Positions 12,060 through 23,259 of a DNA stretch of 64,000 bases are shown in pieces. The notes beneath the pieces were generated by a model that was given only the letters and a program-made list of their open reading frames with translations, ran no database searches and had not been told where the DNA came from. Every line of letters starts with the position of its first letter. The first letter of the stretch is position 1. Both the position numbers and the translations under genes were made by a program. Source of the DNA: Takakia lepidozioides (Eukaryota > Streptophyta > Takakiopsida > Takakiales > Takakiaceae); NCBI GenBank assembly GCA_030704615.1, contig CM060734.1:30148042-30212041 (forward strand), written 5' to 3'.

Positions 12060-13385
12060 GGCTAAATCAGTAGACTTAGATGACTTAGATGACAATGGAC
12101 ACTTGGGCCAACGACACAGGCTACCCTAGAGGTGGCACTTGGGCCTCACTTAGGAGACGCACTAGGATACATATGAGATCTTGCACTTGGGCTTAGATGA
12201 CACTGGGGATTTGGGCCAACAGCACAAGCTACCCTAGACTTAGATTTCAATTCTTAACACATGGGCCAATGGCGCAGGCTACCCTAGGCCTAGATCTCCC
12301 AAACAAGATGGTCTCTAGATACATAGGGGATTGCACTTGGACTTAGATGACACTGGACACTTGGGCCAACAGCACAGGCTACCCCAGCCAATATATGAAG
12401 CGAGACGTTTGTTTTGTTTTGTTTTGTAGCGTCGTTGAGATCTTCCGGGCGGGGCCCAGCGCGGGTGCTTGGTGCCGTTGGAAAGCCCTTGGTGAGGAGG
12501 GGTGCACCGGCTTGGTCTCATGATTTTTGGACCAACAGTGTGGGAGATGTGGAATTTCAAGTGCTTTGGGTCGTTGGAAATTCGAGAAAAATAGCAAAGT
12601 GGGCTTTCCTGGAGCAATGATTGGCCCTTCATGTGGGAGATTTGGAATTTCAAGTACTTTTGGTCGCTGGAAATTCGCAAAAAATAGCAAAGTGGATATA
12701 TCAATATATGAAGCCTCGACAGGGGAGATTTCAAAAATATCAAAATGGGCAATGACATAGAGATCTCCCAAACTATAGGCCTGTGGATACATTGGGGATT
12801 CATGCAGCGGACACTGGAAGTCACACTTGGGCCTCTACATGGGAGATGCACTTGGATACATGAAAAGAAGATTGCACTTGGGCTTAGATTTCAGTTTTTC
12901 ATACATGGGCCAACGACATAGGCTACATTAGAGATCGCACTTGGGCCTCAACATAAGAGACGCACTAGGTACATAAGAAATTGCACTTGGTCTTAAATGA
13001 CAATGGACACTTGGGCATCTACATGGGAGATGCACTTGGATACATAAAAGATTGCACACTGGGCTTAGATGGGCCTCGACATAAGAGATGCACATGGGAG
13101 ACATCATTGGATACATAGGAGATGCACTTGGATACATAAGAGATTGCACTTGGGCTTAAATGACAGTGGACACTTGGGCCTTGACACGGGAGATGCACAG
13201 CTTGGATACATAGGAAATTGCACTTGGTCTTAGATTTCAATTATTCACACATGGGCCAACGGCACAAGCTACCGTAGAGGTCGACTTGGGCCTCGACATA
13301 GGAGATGCACTTGGATGCATAGGAGATTGCACATGGGCTTAGATGACACTGGACACTTGGGCCAGTGACATAGGCTACCCTAGTT
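12060..13385. repeat. Degenerate minisatellite region
   Basis: Many imperfect repetitions of three phrases, in varying order: CTTGGGCTTAGATGACACTGG, without its last base; ACTTGGGCCAACRRCACAGG; and GGAGATGCACTTGGATACAT. The period is irregular (roughly 60-120 bp). A copy of the 11590-11880 dispersed block is embedded at 12390-12730. The apparent long minus-strand frames here (rich in HLPC, SAISY) are products of the repeat and not a real protein. Confidence 0.7.
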
Positions 13386-13441
13386 GATACTTACCAATGA
13401 AAGAAGATGTGAAGGTTTGAGTGCATTAATTAGACTATCCA

Positions 13442-13764
13442 TGTGAGAGAGATGTAAGTGTAGGGTGAGGCCCCAGGATGGGGGCCTCACTCTACGTAAA
13501 GAAACAACCAAGATTTTTTTTTACCATCGATGGCTGGGATCATGGCTCGCAAGAGCAGGAACCTTATGTGACGTAAGGTGCCTTCCTCTCGAGGAGAAGA
13601 GGAACCTTACGCGGCATAAGGTGCCATCCTCACCTGGCGGGAAAATCCCTCCGCGTAAGGCGCCATCCTCTCTAACTAAAAAATCCTGGCCGGGTCTTTA
13701 CGCTTATGTCTTTTGGGGTTCAAGATCAAGCAGCTCAACATGTATAACTTTTCTTGTATCAACA
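13442..13764. mobile_element. Candidate solo LTR
   Basis: A 323-bp segment starting TGTGAG and ending CAACA, flanked by TCCA on both sides (13438-13441 and 13765-13768). It contains a perfect 10-bp-stem hairpin at 13465-13490 (GTGAGGCCCC/GGGGCCTCAC) and a series of ACCTTAYGYGRCRTAAGG-like sub-repeats at 13560-13670. TG...CA ends and a short duplication fit a solo LTR, but no internal retroelement region or second LTR is seen, so this is tentative. Confidence 0.35.
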
Positions 13765-13911
13765 TCCATTGCACTGTAATTAATTATGACTAGCCTAAAG
13801 GTCATTCCATTTTATGCAACTTTGCACTTGGGCACCTACGATAAATATCACATTTCACGGCAAAAACAGAGGCCCCGTTATCAAGCGTTGTTCCTCCTCG
13901 GCAGTGCATGT

Positions 13912-14112
13912 ACACAAATTTTGAGGGTAGAGTTAAGTAATAGGGAACGAGATTTCTAGTGACTATTACAGCAGGTAAGATGCCGGCGAACTTGACGTGA
14001 GGATGGTAGGCCGAGTGTCACTGTTAGGTAAGTGGGCATCGAACCTGTTGTAATAGTAACTAGATTAAATCCCGTTCCCTTGCATAAAAGACTAGGGCTA
14101 AATATGGGAACA
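13912..14112. repeat. Small inverted repeat (MITE-like hairpin)
   Basis: The left arm around 13935-13980 (AATAGGGAACGAGATTT, ACTATTACAGCAGGT) is the inverse of 14045-14095 (ACCTGTTGTAATAGT, AAATCCCGTTCCCTT). About 70 bp separates the inner arm ends. Weaker complementarity extends outward. No target duplication was identified. Confidence 0.55.
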
Positions 14113-14461
14113 TGTTCTCCTCCAGTCCACATCACGTTCGAGTGGATGTGTGTATGAGACGCTTCTCGGCCTAGTTTCTAGATGTTTCTCGTACTTTTTT
14201 TGAACAGATGTAGACGTATCTCGACTTTGTCTCTTAACTTAGTTTCTAGAGTTTCTTGTACTAGCTAGTTTCTAAACAGTGAGGATGATGGCGGGCGGAG
14301 GTTCTTTCCCTTTCATTTCATTTTGAGTTCACAATGATCTTTCATTTGCCATGTTGATAGTTTTCAATGGGAGATTTACATTCAGCAGTTGAGAGCCAAA
14401 GCATTGCTAATTTGCTTCATGTCCGTCATTTGAGTTAGGACTCAATTCTGAGGATGTAGAA

Positions 14462-16140
14462 ATGTTTATCGAGTCACCTCATGGACCAGAGTTAACTAAG
14501 AGAGATCCAAATGTCATACACATTAGTGATACTGCAATTCTTGACGATGACGATGATTTTGTCAAACTAGCTTCCGGCTTCCAAGACATCGATAAGAACA
14601 AGTGGATACTGTACTGGCAGGTGGTGAAAGAAATTCTAATTGTGTGGATGTGTGGGCGAAAAAACGGTGATGCTTGGCAGATTTTCCAAAAACTTCCGAT
14701 TCACGAATCTTTGGAGGACATTTCGAGCGAGATGTCAAGGAATTGATACATTTACTTGCTGAGTTCTTTTTGCAAGTGAAGAAATGTCTTCGAGCGAGAG
14801 ATCAAGGAACTGGTACATTTACTTGCTGCATTCATTTTGCAGGTGAAGAAGAAGTCTGGACAATATTATCCTCCTGAAATGTAAGTTCTTAATTCTAACG
14901 TGATTTCAATAGTTTCAATCGAATCCATCATTGCAATTTTTTTCTAAGAACTAATCTATAATTTTCATATGCATGATTGTCTCTTTGTACAAAGGGATTG
15001 GGAAAGGTATCAGAGCTGCACTCGAAACGAGACAAGTGACCAGTGGACAAGTTGAGATTCCCTTCAATATTCTCACAGATTGCCACTTCAAGAAGTGCTC
15101 TCTCTGTGTGAAGACTGCGATTAACCGCTCTAATATTGCAGGGGTACCGTACTTACCTAGCTTACTAGACACTTCCGCGCCTAATAATTAATAAAAATAG
15201 AATATTATTAGGCAGATCGTTTTTATTATTTAGGCACCTCACCTAGGTAATTTACAAACATTAGGCATGTATTACAGTCGACCCTGGATAAATGTTACAT
15301 ACTTTTTTGTTATGTCACCCTTGATGTTATGAAATCTTTACTCTGTAAAAATTTACACTTGAAAAGGGCATGACTAGAGCGTTATTTGATAAGTGTCTAT
15401 AGGGCCCACCCCCGAAAGGCGGCATAGCCGTAAGGCGAAGTGGCTCTTAGTTACGCCAATTTTGCCCGGAGTCTTCTCTCTCTCTTTGATACGTGTTATA
15501 AAAATATGGCTCTCCTCTCTGTTAGCACACCTCCATAGTTGTTAGATCTTCTGTTGAGCCTTAATATAGTTGATTTGAGAAAACATTCATCCACTCTTGT
15601 CAAGGATCTACGGTTCTTATCCAAAGGCACCACGTCCATAACAAAATAACATAATGAACAATTATTTTTGACCTCCCGCAAAAACTATTGTTGAGGTAAT
15701 TGTAGGCATTTTTGCCATTTTTTGGACTTTAAATAATACAATTTAGGCATTTTTTCACATATTTGGACATTTTGGTTTTTTTTTTTCCAGTTTTTGAGCA
15801 ATTATGGAGCATTTTCCAAGTTTTAGGCACATTTTCCAAAAATGGTCTAAATTTAATTAGGCACTTGATTTTGAATTAATTATTGCCTAATAAGCTAGGT
15901 AAGTACGGTAGGTGTGAAACGGAAACATATTCCGGTGATGAGCTAACATGATAAAGCTACCTTACTAGCCAGTTCAACTACTTGTAAGAGTGATCCCTTA
16001 GGTTGTTATATGAGATGTGCATTTTTCTGTAACCGAAATTTCTTTGTCCGTGCACAGCAAGAGCTCTATTGATTTGAAACATTTTTCTCCAGACTTGACA
16101 ACCAAGTTGTAGCCCAGCGGTAATGGGCACATATCCGAAA
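14462..16140 (+). pseudogene. Crypton-like (DUF3504-like) recombinase-family remnant, split by a TIR element
   Basis: Several plus-strand fragments in consistent order resemble the domain shared by Crypton tyrosine recombinases and their host relatives (ZMYM2/QRICH1/KCTD1-type). They are an acidic 94-codon frame from 14462, KELIHLLAEFFLQVKK (about 14740-14787) and its partial tandem repeat ending VKKKSGQYYPPEM (to 14880), then LYKGIGKGIRAAL and EIPFNILTD with NRSN (14985-15140). After a 15145-15910 insertion come GVGVKRK and FFVRAQQELY (16030-16070). Stops and frame shifts are frequent, and the helix preceding YPP is duplicated. This is a dead copy. The family call is from motif memory only. 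Confidence 0.5.
15143..15912. mobile_element. Non-autonomous TIR element (MITE) inside the Crypton-like remnant
   Basis: Perfect 20-bp terminal inverted repeats: TACCGTACTTACCTAGCTTA at 15145-15164 and its complement at 15891-15910. The outer TA on each side could be a TA target duplication, as in Tc1/mariner-type insertions, leaving CCGTACTTACC as the true terminus. The interior is AT-rich, has no coding capacity, and repeats the word TTAGGCA several times. Confidence 0.75.
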
Positions 16141-16169
16141 CCTTGTAAAGAGCTGTGAAGGCTTTAAGC

Positions 16170-16195
16170 GGGGGGGGGGGGGGGGGGGGGGGGGG
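16170..16195 (+). repeat. Homopolymeric G tract, 26 nt
   Basis: An uninterrupted run of 26 G residues. It could form quadruplex structures and is hard to sequence correctly, so the exact length is doubtful. Confidence 0.9.
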
Positions 16196-16999
16196 ACACC
16201 GGGCCCTAGCTAACCATTCTGCAATTGAGAAGTGAAAAAGAAAAAGACAAGAATATCGCTACTGTAAACCTATCTTAGTACTTTGTTGGCAAAGTATGTG
16301 TTTGGGTGCGGTGCACAAAAGATTAAAAAGAAAAATTGCTTACTGTCTGGCAAGTAGAACAACAATCATGCAATCACAATCTGGGATGACCAAAGACCCC
16401 AAAATGAAAAACAAGAAAGTAGATATATCCATGTGACATGACTCGAGATATTTGTAATCTAGGATTAGCCTAGAGAGAGGCTTGTCCCTACAAGATATGA
16501 CTCATTAATGGCTATAATAAAGCCATTCTGCCATTAATGCAGTGAATTAGCCCCACTGTTGGGCCCTCATACCATTTCCCTCGCCATGCCAGCTTCCTAA
16601 TAGCCACGAGCCGCCATGACCCTCAATAGCCATGCCCACCTTGCTCCGTGCTCCATGATCCTCAATGCACCATGATTTGTCATATCCCATGTGTCTAGCC
16701 ATGCCCTCACAGCCATGGTCCAAACTTTAGGGTGAAGATCTAAGGGTTTAGGGTTTAGGAAGTTTAGGGCGGCGGCTCGCTTGAACGTGGAGTTTGTTTG
16801 GAGGTGAGTTGTATGCTTGAGGTGTGCATTGTAAGTGAGTTTGATGCGATTATTCATGCATTATTAAGCTTTAGGTTGATTGATGGGTGCAGATTGCAAC
16901 TATCTTCCACACACTAAAGCACTAAAGCACTCAAACAATCAACAATCAAGCAAGTAAAATTTGGGCTCTATAAAAAAATGTGTCCAGGGGATACTGGGT

Positions 17000-18451
17000 A
17001 ACCAAGGGGGGTAGTAGATAGGGTAGCGGTACGTAGGGTACCCGGAGGTACCTCATGGTACCCTGAGGTACCGTATAGGGGTTGGACTCGAGTTGTCGCT
17101 TATTAGTGATAATGGTAGTGAGGGAGTGAAGCACAGTGAGGTGGATGGCTTTAAAGCATTTGTGGATCGGGGGATAGAGATTTTAAGATTGTCGTGTAAT
17201 GCGTTTATACTGGCAGTATGAATACCACCTGTAGTATTGGCTGTGATAACTGATAGGGGCCCGGTGCGCCACTCACGCTGGCGGATGGCGAGGATAAGGG
17301 GGGCATGACAGTATGCGAATTCAACGAAGTGAACGGTTAGTTTTGGGGAAGGGGAAGTGGGTAATGGGACATTGATGGATAAACCTTGGACAAGTAGGAT
17401 ATCCGGGTAGAGCCGAGAGGGACATGTACATAGTGAGTGATAACAAATACACGGAAGTATCTAGTGAGGGACAGTGTGGTCAGGGGGTCGGCCTTGGTAG
17501 GTACCAACATTGATGAGTGAGAACCATTTGGTTTCTGATCTGGCCATGATAAGTTTATGATGTGCCAAACTGCGTGATTATGGCGAATGACGCGGAGACC
17601 ATGTATAACGGGGTAAGTACACTGACTGAGGAGGTGGGGCCAGGTGTCACGTACTGTATGTGTATGTGAGCATAAAGGGAAGCTGGGGGATGAGAATAGG
17701 CGTGGTCAGAAGATGTGCTTGCGTTGGTGTCCCATGTATTGAGCGTAACGAAATTTGAGTGTTTGTCGGATTTGCGCGTCGGTGACAGTCTTGGTGTGCC
17801 AGAAGTAATTTGATAACTTGTGGTGAATAACTGTAGATTGTGTCCATTTTTGGATATGGGCTTTGGTGTGGTTGATAGAGGCTGAGGCTTGTTTGTTTGC
17901 TTCGCGTGTGAGAGTGGATTTTAAGTTACGAATGGGCTTGGTAGTTGGGGATCTTGGTACTGGATGAATTAGCCAAAATGGGTGAGTGTGAGCAATATAG
18001 ATGGGGTCGGCCGTGGGATCCAGTGGGGGTTGGGCGGCCCCTGCCTAGGCGATAAGGTCTGCGTGTATATTATCGATAATACCAGTGTGCGAGCAAACTT
18101 TGAAAAAATGTATGGGGTGATTAAAGGAAGCCGCACGGTTAATGATAACTGCAATGAGGTTCCGGTTTGGGTGGTGAAGGTGGCAGAAAGGACTGGAGAG
18201 GTGGTTGCGAAGAAAAAATAGTGAGATAAGGTTGTTGGTGAAAATGTAGTATTGGGGGGGGGAGGGGGAAAGGAGGGTAGCTGGGAGAGTGCTTCAAAGA
18301 TTGTCATAAGCTCAACGCATAATATAGTGGTTGGGCCTCGAAGTCTAAGAGCTACCCCACAGTTATTAGCAGCATGAAAAACATTGTAGCTAGAGTTAGA
18401 GCCGGATTGGGAGCCATCTGTATAATGAGAGGCAGAGAATTTGAGCGGCAT
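17000..18451 (-). pseudogene. LINE remnant with RNase H domain
   Basis: The clearest part is a 160-codon minus-strand frame (18451-17969). It opens with YTDGSQSGS and has CGVALRL and CVELMTIFEAL. This is the pattern of the RNase H domain that ends some plant LINE polyproteins, with its first Asp and Glu present. Further along the strand, frames broken by shifts read like the C-terminal tail (TKTVTDAQIR, QYMGHQRKHIF). There is no intact polyprotein. Confidence 0.6.
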
Positions 18452-18581
18452 ACGTAGATGTGAGACCGGTGGATCAATAACGGCCTTATCCAGGCCTTGC
18501 TTGGGTTGACTCTGGAAAACAGGGTGGGTAAGGAGCTAGATGAAATAGAAGGAAGAAGATGTGTCTAGAGGCCAATAGAGT

Positions 18582-19290
18582 TAGTAATGGAAATAATATC
18601 ACAATGGAAGAAGGTTTTTAATTAGTATCTCAAGTCAAGATCCTGAGGAAAGGACATGGAAACTGCCTCCATCAATAGGGAAGATCCATTATGCTTGGTA
18701 TGCTTTCATCCATGGCTCCCAATTGAACATAATATTCCCCCATCACATTATATAGGGAATTCATAATCATCATGATCATGAATTCTCTGTAAAATTGTTT
18801 GTGAACAAAAACCCTCTACACTAGTGCCAGTATCTATGTGTAATAAATATATAGACTCCATCTCTACCATACTCCAAAGAAAAGCCTTTTTATAAGCCTT
18901 TCTATAAAAAAGCCTCTGTATGTGTAGTAGCTGGAAACTTTGATCACGAATTCCCTATAAAATGCTTTGTGAACGCAAACTCTCTACACTAGTGACAATT
19001 TCTATGTGTAATATATATGTAATCTCCGTCTCTAGCATACTCCAAAGAGAAGCATGTCTATGGAGAAGCCTCTCTACATGTAATAGCTAGAAACCTTGAT
19101 CATAATTTCCCAGTATAATGTGATGGAGGAGTATTATATTCAATTGGGAGCCATGGTCAAAAGCACACCACACATAATAGATCTTCCCTATTGACGGAGA
19201 CAATTTCCATGTTAATTTCCATGTTCTTTTGAGATACTAATTGAAAAACTTCTTCCATTGTGATATTGCTTTCATTACCAAACCACAATC
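18582..19290. repeat. Inner fold-back repeat with duplicated core
   Basis: 18582-18780 is repeated in reverse at about 19100-19290 (landmarks AATATCACAATGGAAGAAG, CAATAGGGAAGATC, CATGGCTCCCAATTGAA). The space between is two direct copies of a ~165-bp unit (18780-18945 and 18946-19110; shared CTCTACACTAGTG, TCTATGTGTAAT, CATACTCCAAAGA). The structure is that of a foldback-type element. Confidence 0.7.
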
Positions 19291-19658
19291 ATAGATTCTA
19301 TCCGCTGATGGTTTCCTTCTGATCGGAAATGGTTTCCTTATCCATTATGTGAAAGAGCAAAAAAAGAACATGCAAGTGCATCAAAAAATCAAATTTTACT
19401 TGCTTGATACTTTGATTGTTTGAATGCTTGAGTGCTTTAATGCTTCAGTGGAAGATAGCCGCAATCTGCTCTCATCAATCAACCTAAAACTTAATAATGC
19501 ATGAATAATCGCATCAAACTCACTTACAATGCACGCCTCAAGCATACAACTCACTTCCAAGCAAACTCCACGCTCAAACATGATTGATGTTTTTGAAATT
19601 GAACATTTCCTCTCTAATAACAGAGAGTAAGTTTTGTTTCTGTTCTTACAACGGGGTC

Positions 19659-22600
19659 TCAAATGGGGAGTTGGCCACTGTCCGCAATGGTGACCTTCTT
19701 CTTAGGTGTGCCCCCTTGCGTACCTTCGGCCTCCACTTTGTATACAATATCAAGGCCGCTCACGACCTTGCCAAAGACAACATGTCTGCCATCCAGCCTT
19801 CAAATACAAACACCAATCAAATGTTACTTGGAAACTTACTGGCAACTCAACATGTATTTTCTTAATGCCCTCTCCCTGGTCCCTTTTCCTTCTTTGAGTC
19901 TGCAATCTATGAAGGGAAATCTCCCCAGCCGCCATAGTGCATGCATTCTCACCATTTTTCCAAGTAAACCTGAAAATCCCCTCTGCCATCCCCGAAAATC
20001 CATACCCACGCATACTAGAATTTGCCCATCCAGTCCCATGAATGGACAACGATGAAGCCTTAAGAAGATTTTTCCAAAAGATCAACTATTTGAAATTGAT
20101 GCAGAATTTGCCACATGAAGAAGGCTCAGAATGATTTTAAACCAACAAACCGCATCCAAGGATTTCACAAAATTTGGCAAATGATCAGTTGGTTCAAACC
20201 TTAATGTCAAAGCTGACTTCCAACCAAGTCAGACATGAATGCCATTGCAAGCCTGCTCAAATATTTCTTTTCAATTTTCCTCACTTTGACGGTGGTCTAT
20301 TTAGAAACCCCCACAACACTTCACCGTGGCATTTTCCATCCAGATGTTTCTGCTCCTGAAGCACTCAAATTCTTGGACTTCACAACCCTAACTAGCTCAT
20401 CCACTGAGAAAAGCCACCATTTTCAGAGAGATTTTGTATGCTTGGTCAGCTGGCATGGTTTCTATGTTTAGGGGCATCTTAACCACAATGAAAACCCATT
20501 CACAGACGAGAAAGGGCATGGAGCAAGTACCAGCTAGTTTTAACTGTCGTGATAAAGAATTGGGAGCCATTCATGTTTGGTCCTGCATTTGCCATTGACA
20601 ATTGACCTGCCAGACAGCGGATTTCAAACAGCTTGCTTTTAGGTTTTCCAGGGAGGAGGAAAAGGTAATCTTTAACCTTGGCTATGATGTATTCTTGAGC
20701 CCATATAACCCCACAGCCCAACTGTCCTGAATCAAGCTCCAGTCTACGAGGGTGTATGAGACCTCAACCAAAGATTGCCATTGCATACACATGCTCCTAA
20801 CAAGTTTGGTTAATAAGGCAATTGAATGTTGATGCATTGATATCACACAGGACAGCACGTGGGTTGAAACAGCTGGAAACAGATGTAACAAATGTGGCCG
20901 TGGTTGGACAACCAATCACACTGTTGAACACAGGCTGTAAGGGTGCTTCTTCTCCAGTCCTACGGATGAAAGGAGAAAAATCTCAAATATTTCATATCTT
21001 ACCCCTCCAGGGCGACAGAGAATCAGAGCACAACAGATAATTATGCCTTCCAAAACAATGTCAAAGAGATGAGAAATCTACAGCATTATCCTTGATGCAA
21101 TGACTGGATTTTCTATCCAAAAGCCTACTCAATCTAGAGTATCTCATACCTGGACCACTGTGTTTCAGTTTGAAGTTTTCATCAGCAAATGTAGTGCCAT
21201 AGATGGACTCGCCCCCATGGCCATTGCCCTGAGTGAAATCCCCACCCTGGATCATGAAACTGGGTATTATGCGATGCAAGACACTGCCTTTGTAGTGCAG
21301 TGGCTTGCCACTTGGTCCTATGCCTTTCTCGCCTGCTCATGATAAACCACAATATCCTTGTGAGATTATGCAAAAACCTTTGCAATCAGCACTAATAACA
21401 CCTTGAGCCCAAACCCCCCTTAAGTATGTCTTGCTACCTGCAGGAGGCACTTCATCTTCAATGTATTCTTCTGTCTCCCTCATTCTCACACAGGGCACAG
21501 TTTTACCTGTTCTTTCCCATTTAAACATCCATCAAATGTTTTGGGACATGGATGAACAATGCCCAAAACCTTTGGGAGGATATACGGAGAGAATAGTAGT
21601 GTCAGGAATGAATAGCTCACCCGTACAAAGAGCCCTGAAGTTCTCTGCAGCCATACCCACAGAAAACAATCACCCGTTAATTTTAAGCTATTACGATTGG
21701 GAACAATCATTAAGAAGGCTGGCAAAACATAATTTGAAGGAGCCCTTTCAAAATCCTACCAAATAACAACCTGGAGATTGGAACCTGCTGGAAGCCAGGT
21801 GTCCATACTGATTTGTGGACGGCTGTGAGAAACCTATGGCCAGTCCTAGCATAGTGGCAACATTGCAAATCAGAGCTCATGACATTGTCACTGACATCAA
21901 GTGGCCCCTTATTGGGCCCTTCATATTCTTTAGGTTGAGATAGTTGAGGAATCCAACAGTACAATATGAATACTGTGAAACACTGCATAACTGATCATCA
22001 TAACAATACATCCCTTCACTTATATTCCTGTTAACGGAAAAGAAATCTGGATGAGCAAGTAGATGGAGACCAGAGAGACACCCACAGAAAGCATAAGAAG
22101 AATGTACATACCAACAGTTTTAGGAGCAGCTTTGCCAAAAAGACCAATCACCACTCGACCTGACACAACCATACGGCCCTGTTAAAGTCTTCAGGCTTGT
22201 TCAAGGACTGCTTGTATCAATGTTAGCTGACCAACTTGCATGTGCAAGAACAGGACGAATACCTGCCAGTTGGCCATTAATGTCAACGTCAAAAAACACT
22301 TTGTGAGTGATCTCCTCCAAGTGTTTATCTTGCTTGGCCTGTCACACCCCAAACCCCAAGTTAATTACTGGAATTTGGCGTGGGCATGATTAGAGTACGA
22401 TATGCCTACCAGGCCAGCAACCCCATTTCTTTAGGACGTAGAAAGCTAAAGATGCATGAACTGCAAAGCCGGACAAGTTTTCCAAGCGGCAAGGTCAGGC
22501 TCACTTCTTTGAATATGCCTTGCTGGAGCTGGTTGATTGATTATGCTAGGTAAGCATGACTAAGACCTTTAATTTCCTGATGCATTTGTGGTTCCTGGCA

Positions 22601-23108
22601 GTGAGCCTCAGGTAAGTTACGATAATTTAGCTAAATTATAGTGCAGCCGGTCTGTTATGGCCTCATACCGCTTACAGATTCCTCTCACCAGGTGATCTAC
22701 CCATGCCTCATAAAGGTCACAACGCTAGCAAGAAGGCAACAGATTTGTGGTGCAATGATGCCAGCATTATAAACCCCCCAACCTAAGCAACACAGCAGCT
22801 TGATGTAGGGCTTAAACGCTCGAATCTGTCCATACAGCTGCAGCCAAAGGCACGAGCGCTGAAGAACTGGAAGAATGAACAAATGACGCTCAATTCTAAT
22901 GCAAAACGCACAAGCAGATTAAAACATACACTTAGAAATGGCACTCCAGCCGAACCAGAGATTTAAAAAACCGCGGACATCAACCCAATCAAATGCCTTC
23001 AAGTGCAGATGCATATAAGGGGCCAAAACATGGACCCACCCATGCGAAGATCGAAAACGCTAGAATGGAGAGTGTCAGAAGCAGTCCAGCTTGCGCCGTC
23101 CTCCTCAT
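19659..23108 (-). CDS. Secretory peptidyl-prolyl cis-trans isomerase (cyclophilin), copy C
   Basis: Paralogue of copy B with the same structure. Exons on the minus strand: 23108-23040 (signal peptide [16 protein letters not shown]...), 22338-22263, 22159-22112, 21644-21621 (24-nt microexon), 21332-21150, 20606-20531, 19797-19659. Each exon has exactly the length of its copy B counterpart and all splice sites are GT-AG. The total is 615 nt, 204 residues. Catalytic and binding residues are kept ([34 protein letters not shown]). Differences include VLHR for GFHR, so the usual Phe before the catalytic His-Arg pair is Leu; the C-terminus is SGQLPI and the signal peptide ends in Trp. Introns and leader are also recognisably related, so whole-gene duplication created it. 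It is intact and probably expressed. Confidence 0.92.
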
Positions 23109-23259
23109 CCTGCTCCACCTCACTCCCTCTCTGTCTTCCCTCTTCTCACATGTGCGATCTCCGTTTCACGTGGATGGCGGCACTGTACCCAGCCATCTGG
23201 AGAAACAGAACGTGGTGAAGCGGCCTACGTGCCGGTGCTTGTAGAGGGATCTTAGTACA

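Larger units (their letters stand above)
16781..19577. mobile_element. Composite element bounded by ~185-bp inverted repeats
   Basis: 16781-16963 is repeated in inverted orientation at about 19389-19577, with roughly 85% agreement by eye (landmarks GTGGAGTTTG, GTGCATTGTAAGTGAGTTTG, GATGCGATTATTCATGCATT, CAAGCAAGTAAAATTT). Between them lie a LINE/RNase H remnant (minus) and a second inner inverted repeat (18582-19290). The right arm ends about 80 bp from the stop codon of cyclophilin copy C. Degenerate TTTAGGG units sit just outside the left arm (16741-16768). No flanking target duplication was found. Confidence 0.65.

Noticed and set aside
12315-13240. Long minus-strand frames (up to 178 codons) rich in HLPC and SAISY
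   Set aside because: They follow the minisatellite period, repeat the same peptide words, and have overlapping rivals in other frames, so they are by-products of the repeat.
8393-16768. Telomere or chromosome-end signal (CCCTAAA-type units at 8393 and 16741)
   Set aside because: There are only two to three degenerate units at each site, inside transposon-rich DNA with genes on both sides.
21420-21475. Extra cyclophilin exon encoding [13 protein letters not shown] in copy C
   Set aside because: It is open and lies between two exons, but direct joining of the 24-nt exon to [17 protein letters not shown] restores the family sequence, and copy B has no equivalent open frame. It is intronic.
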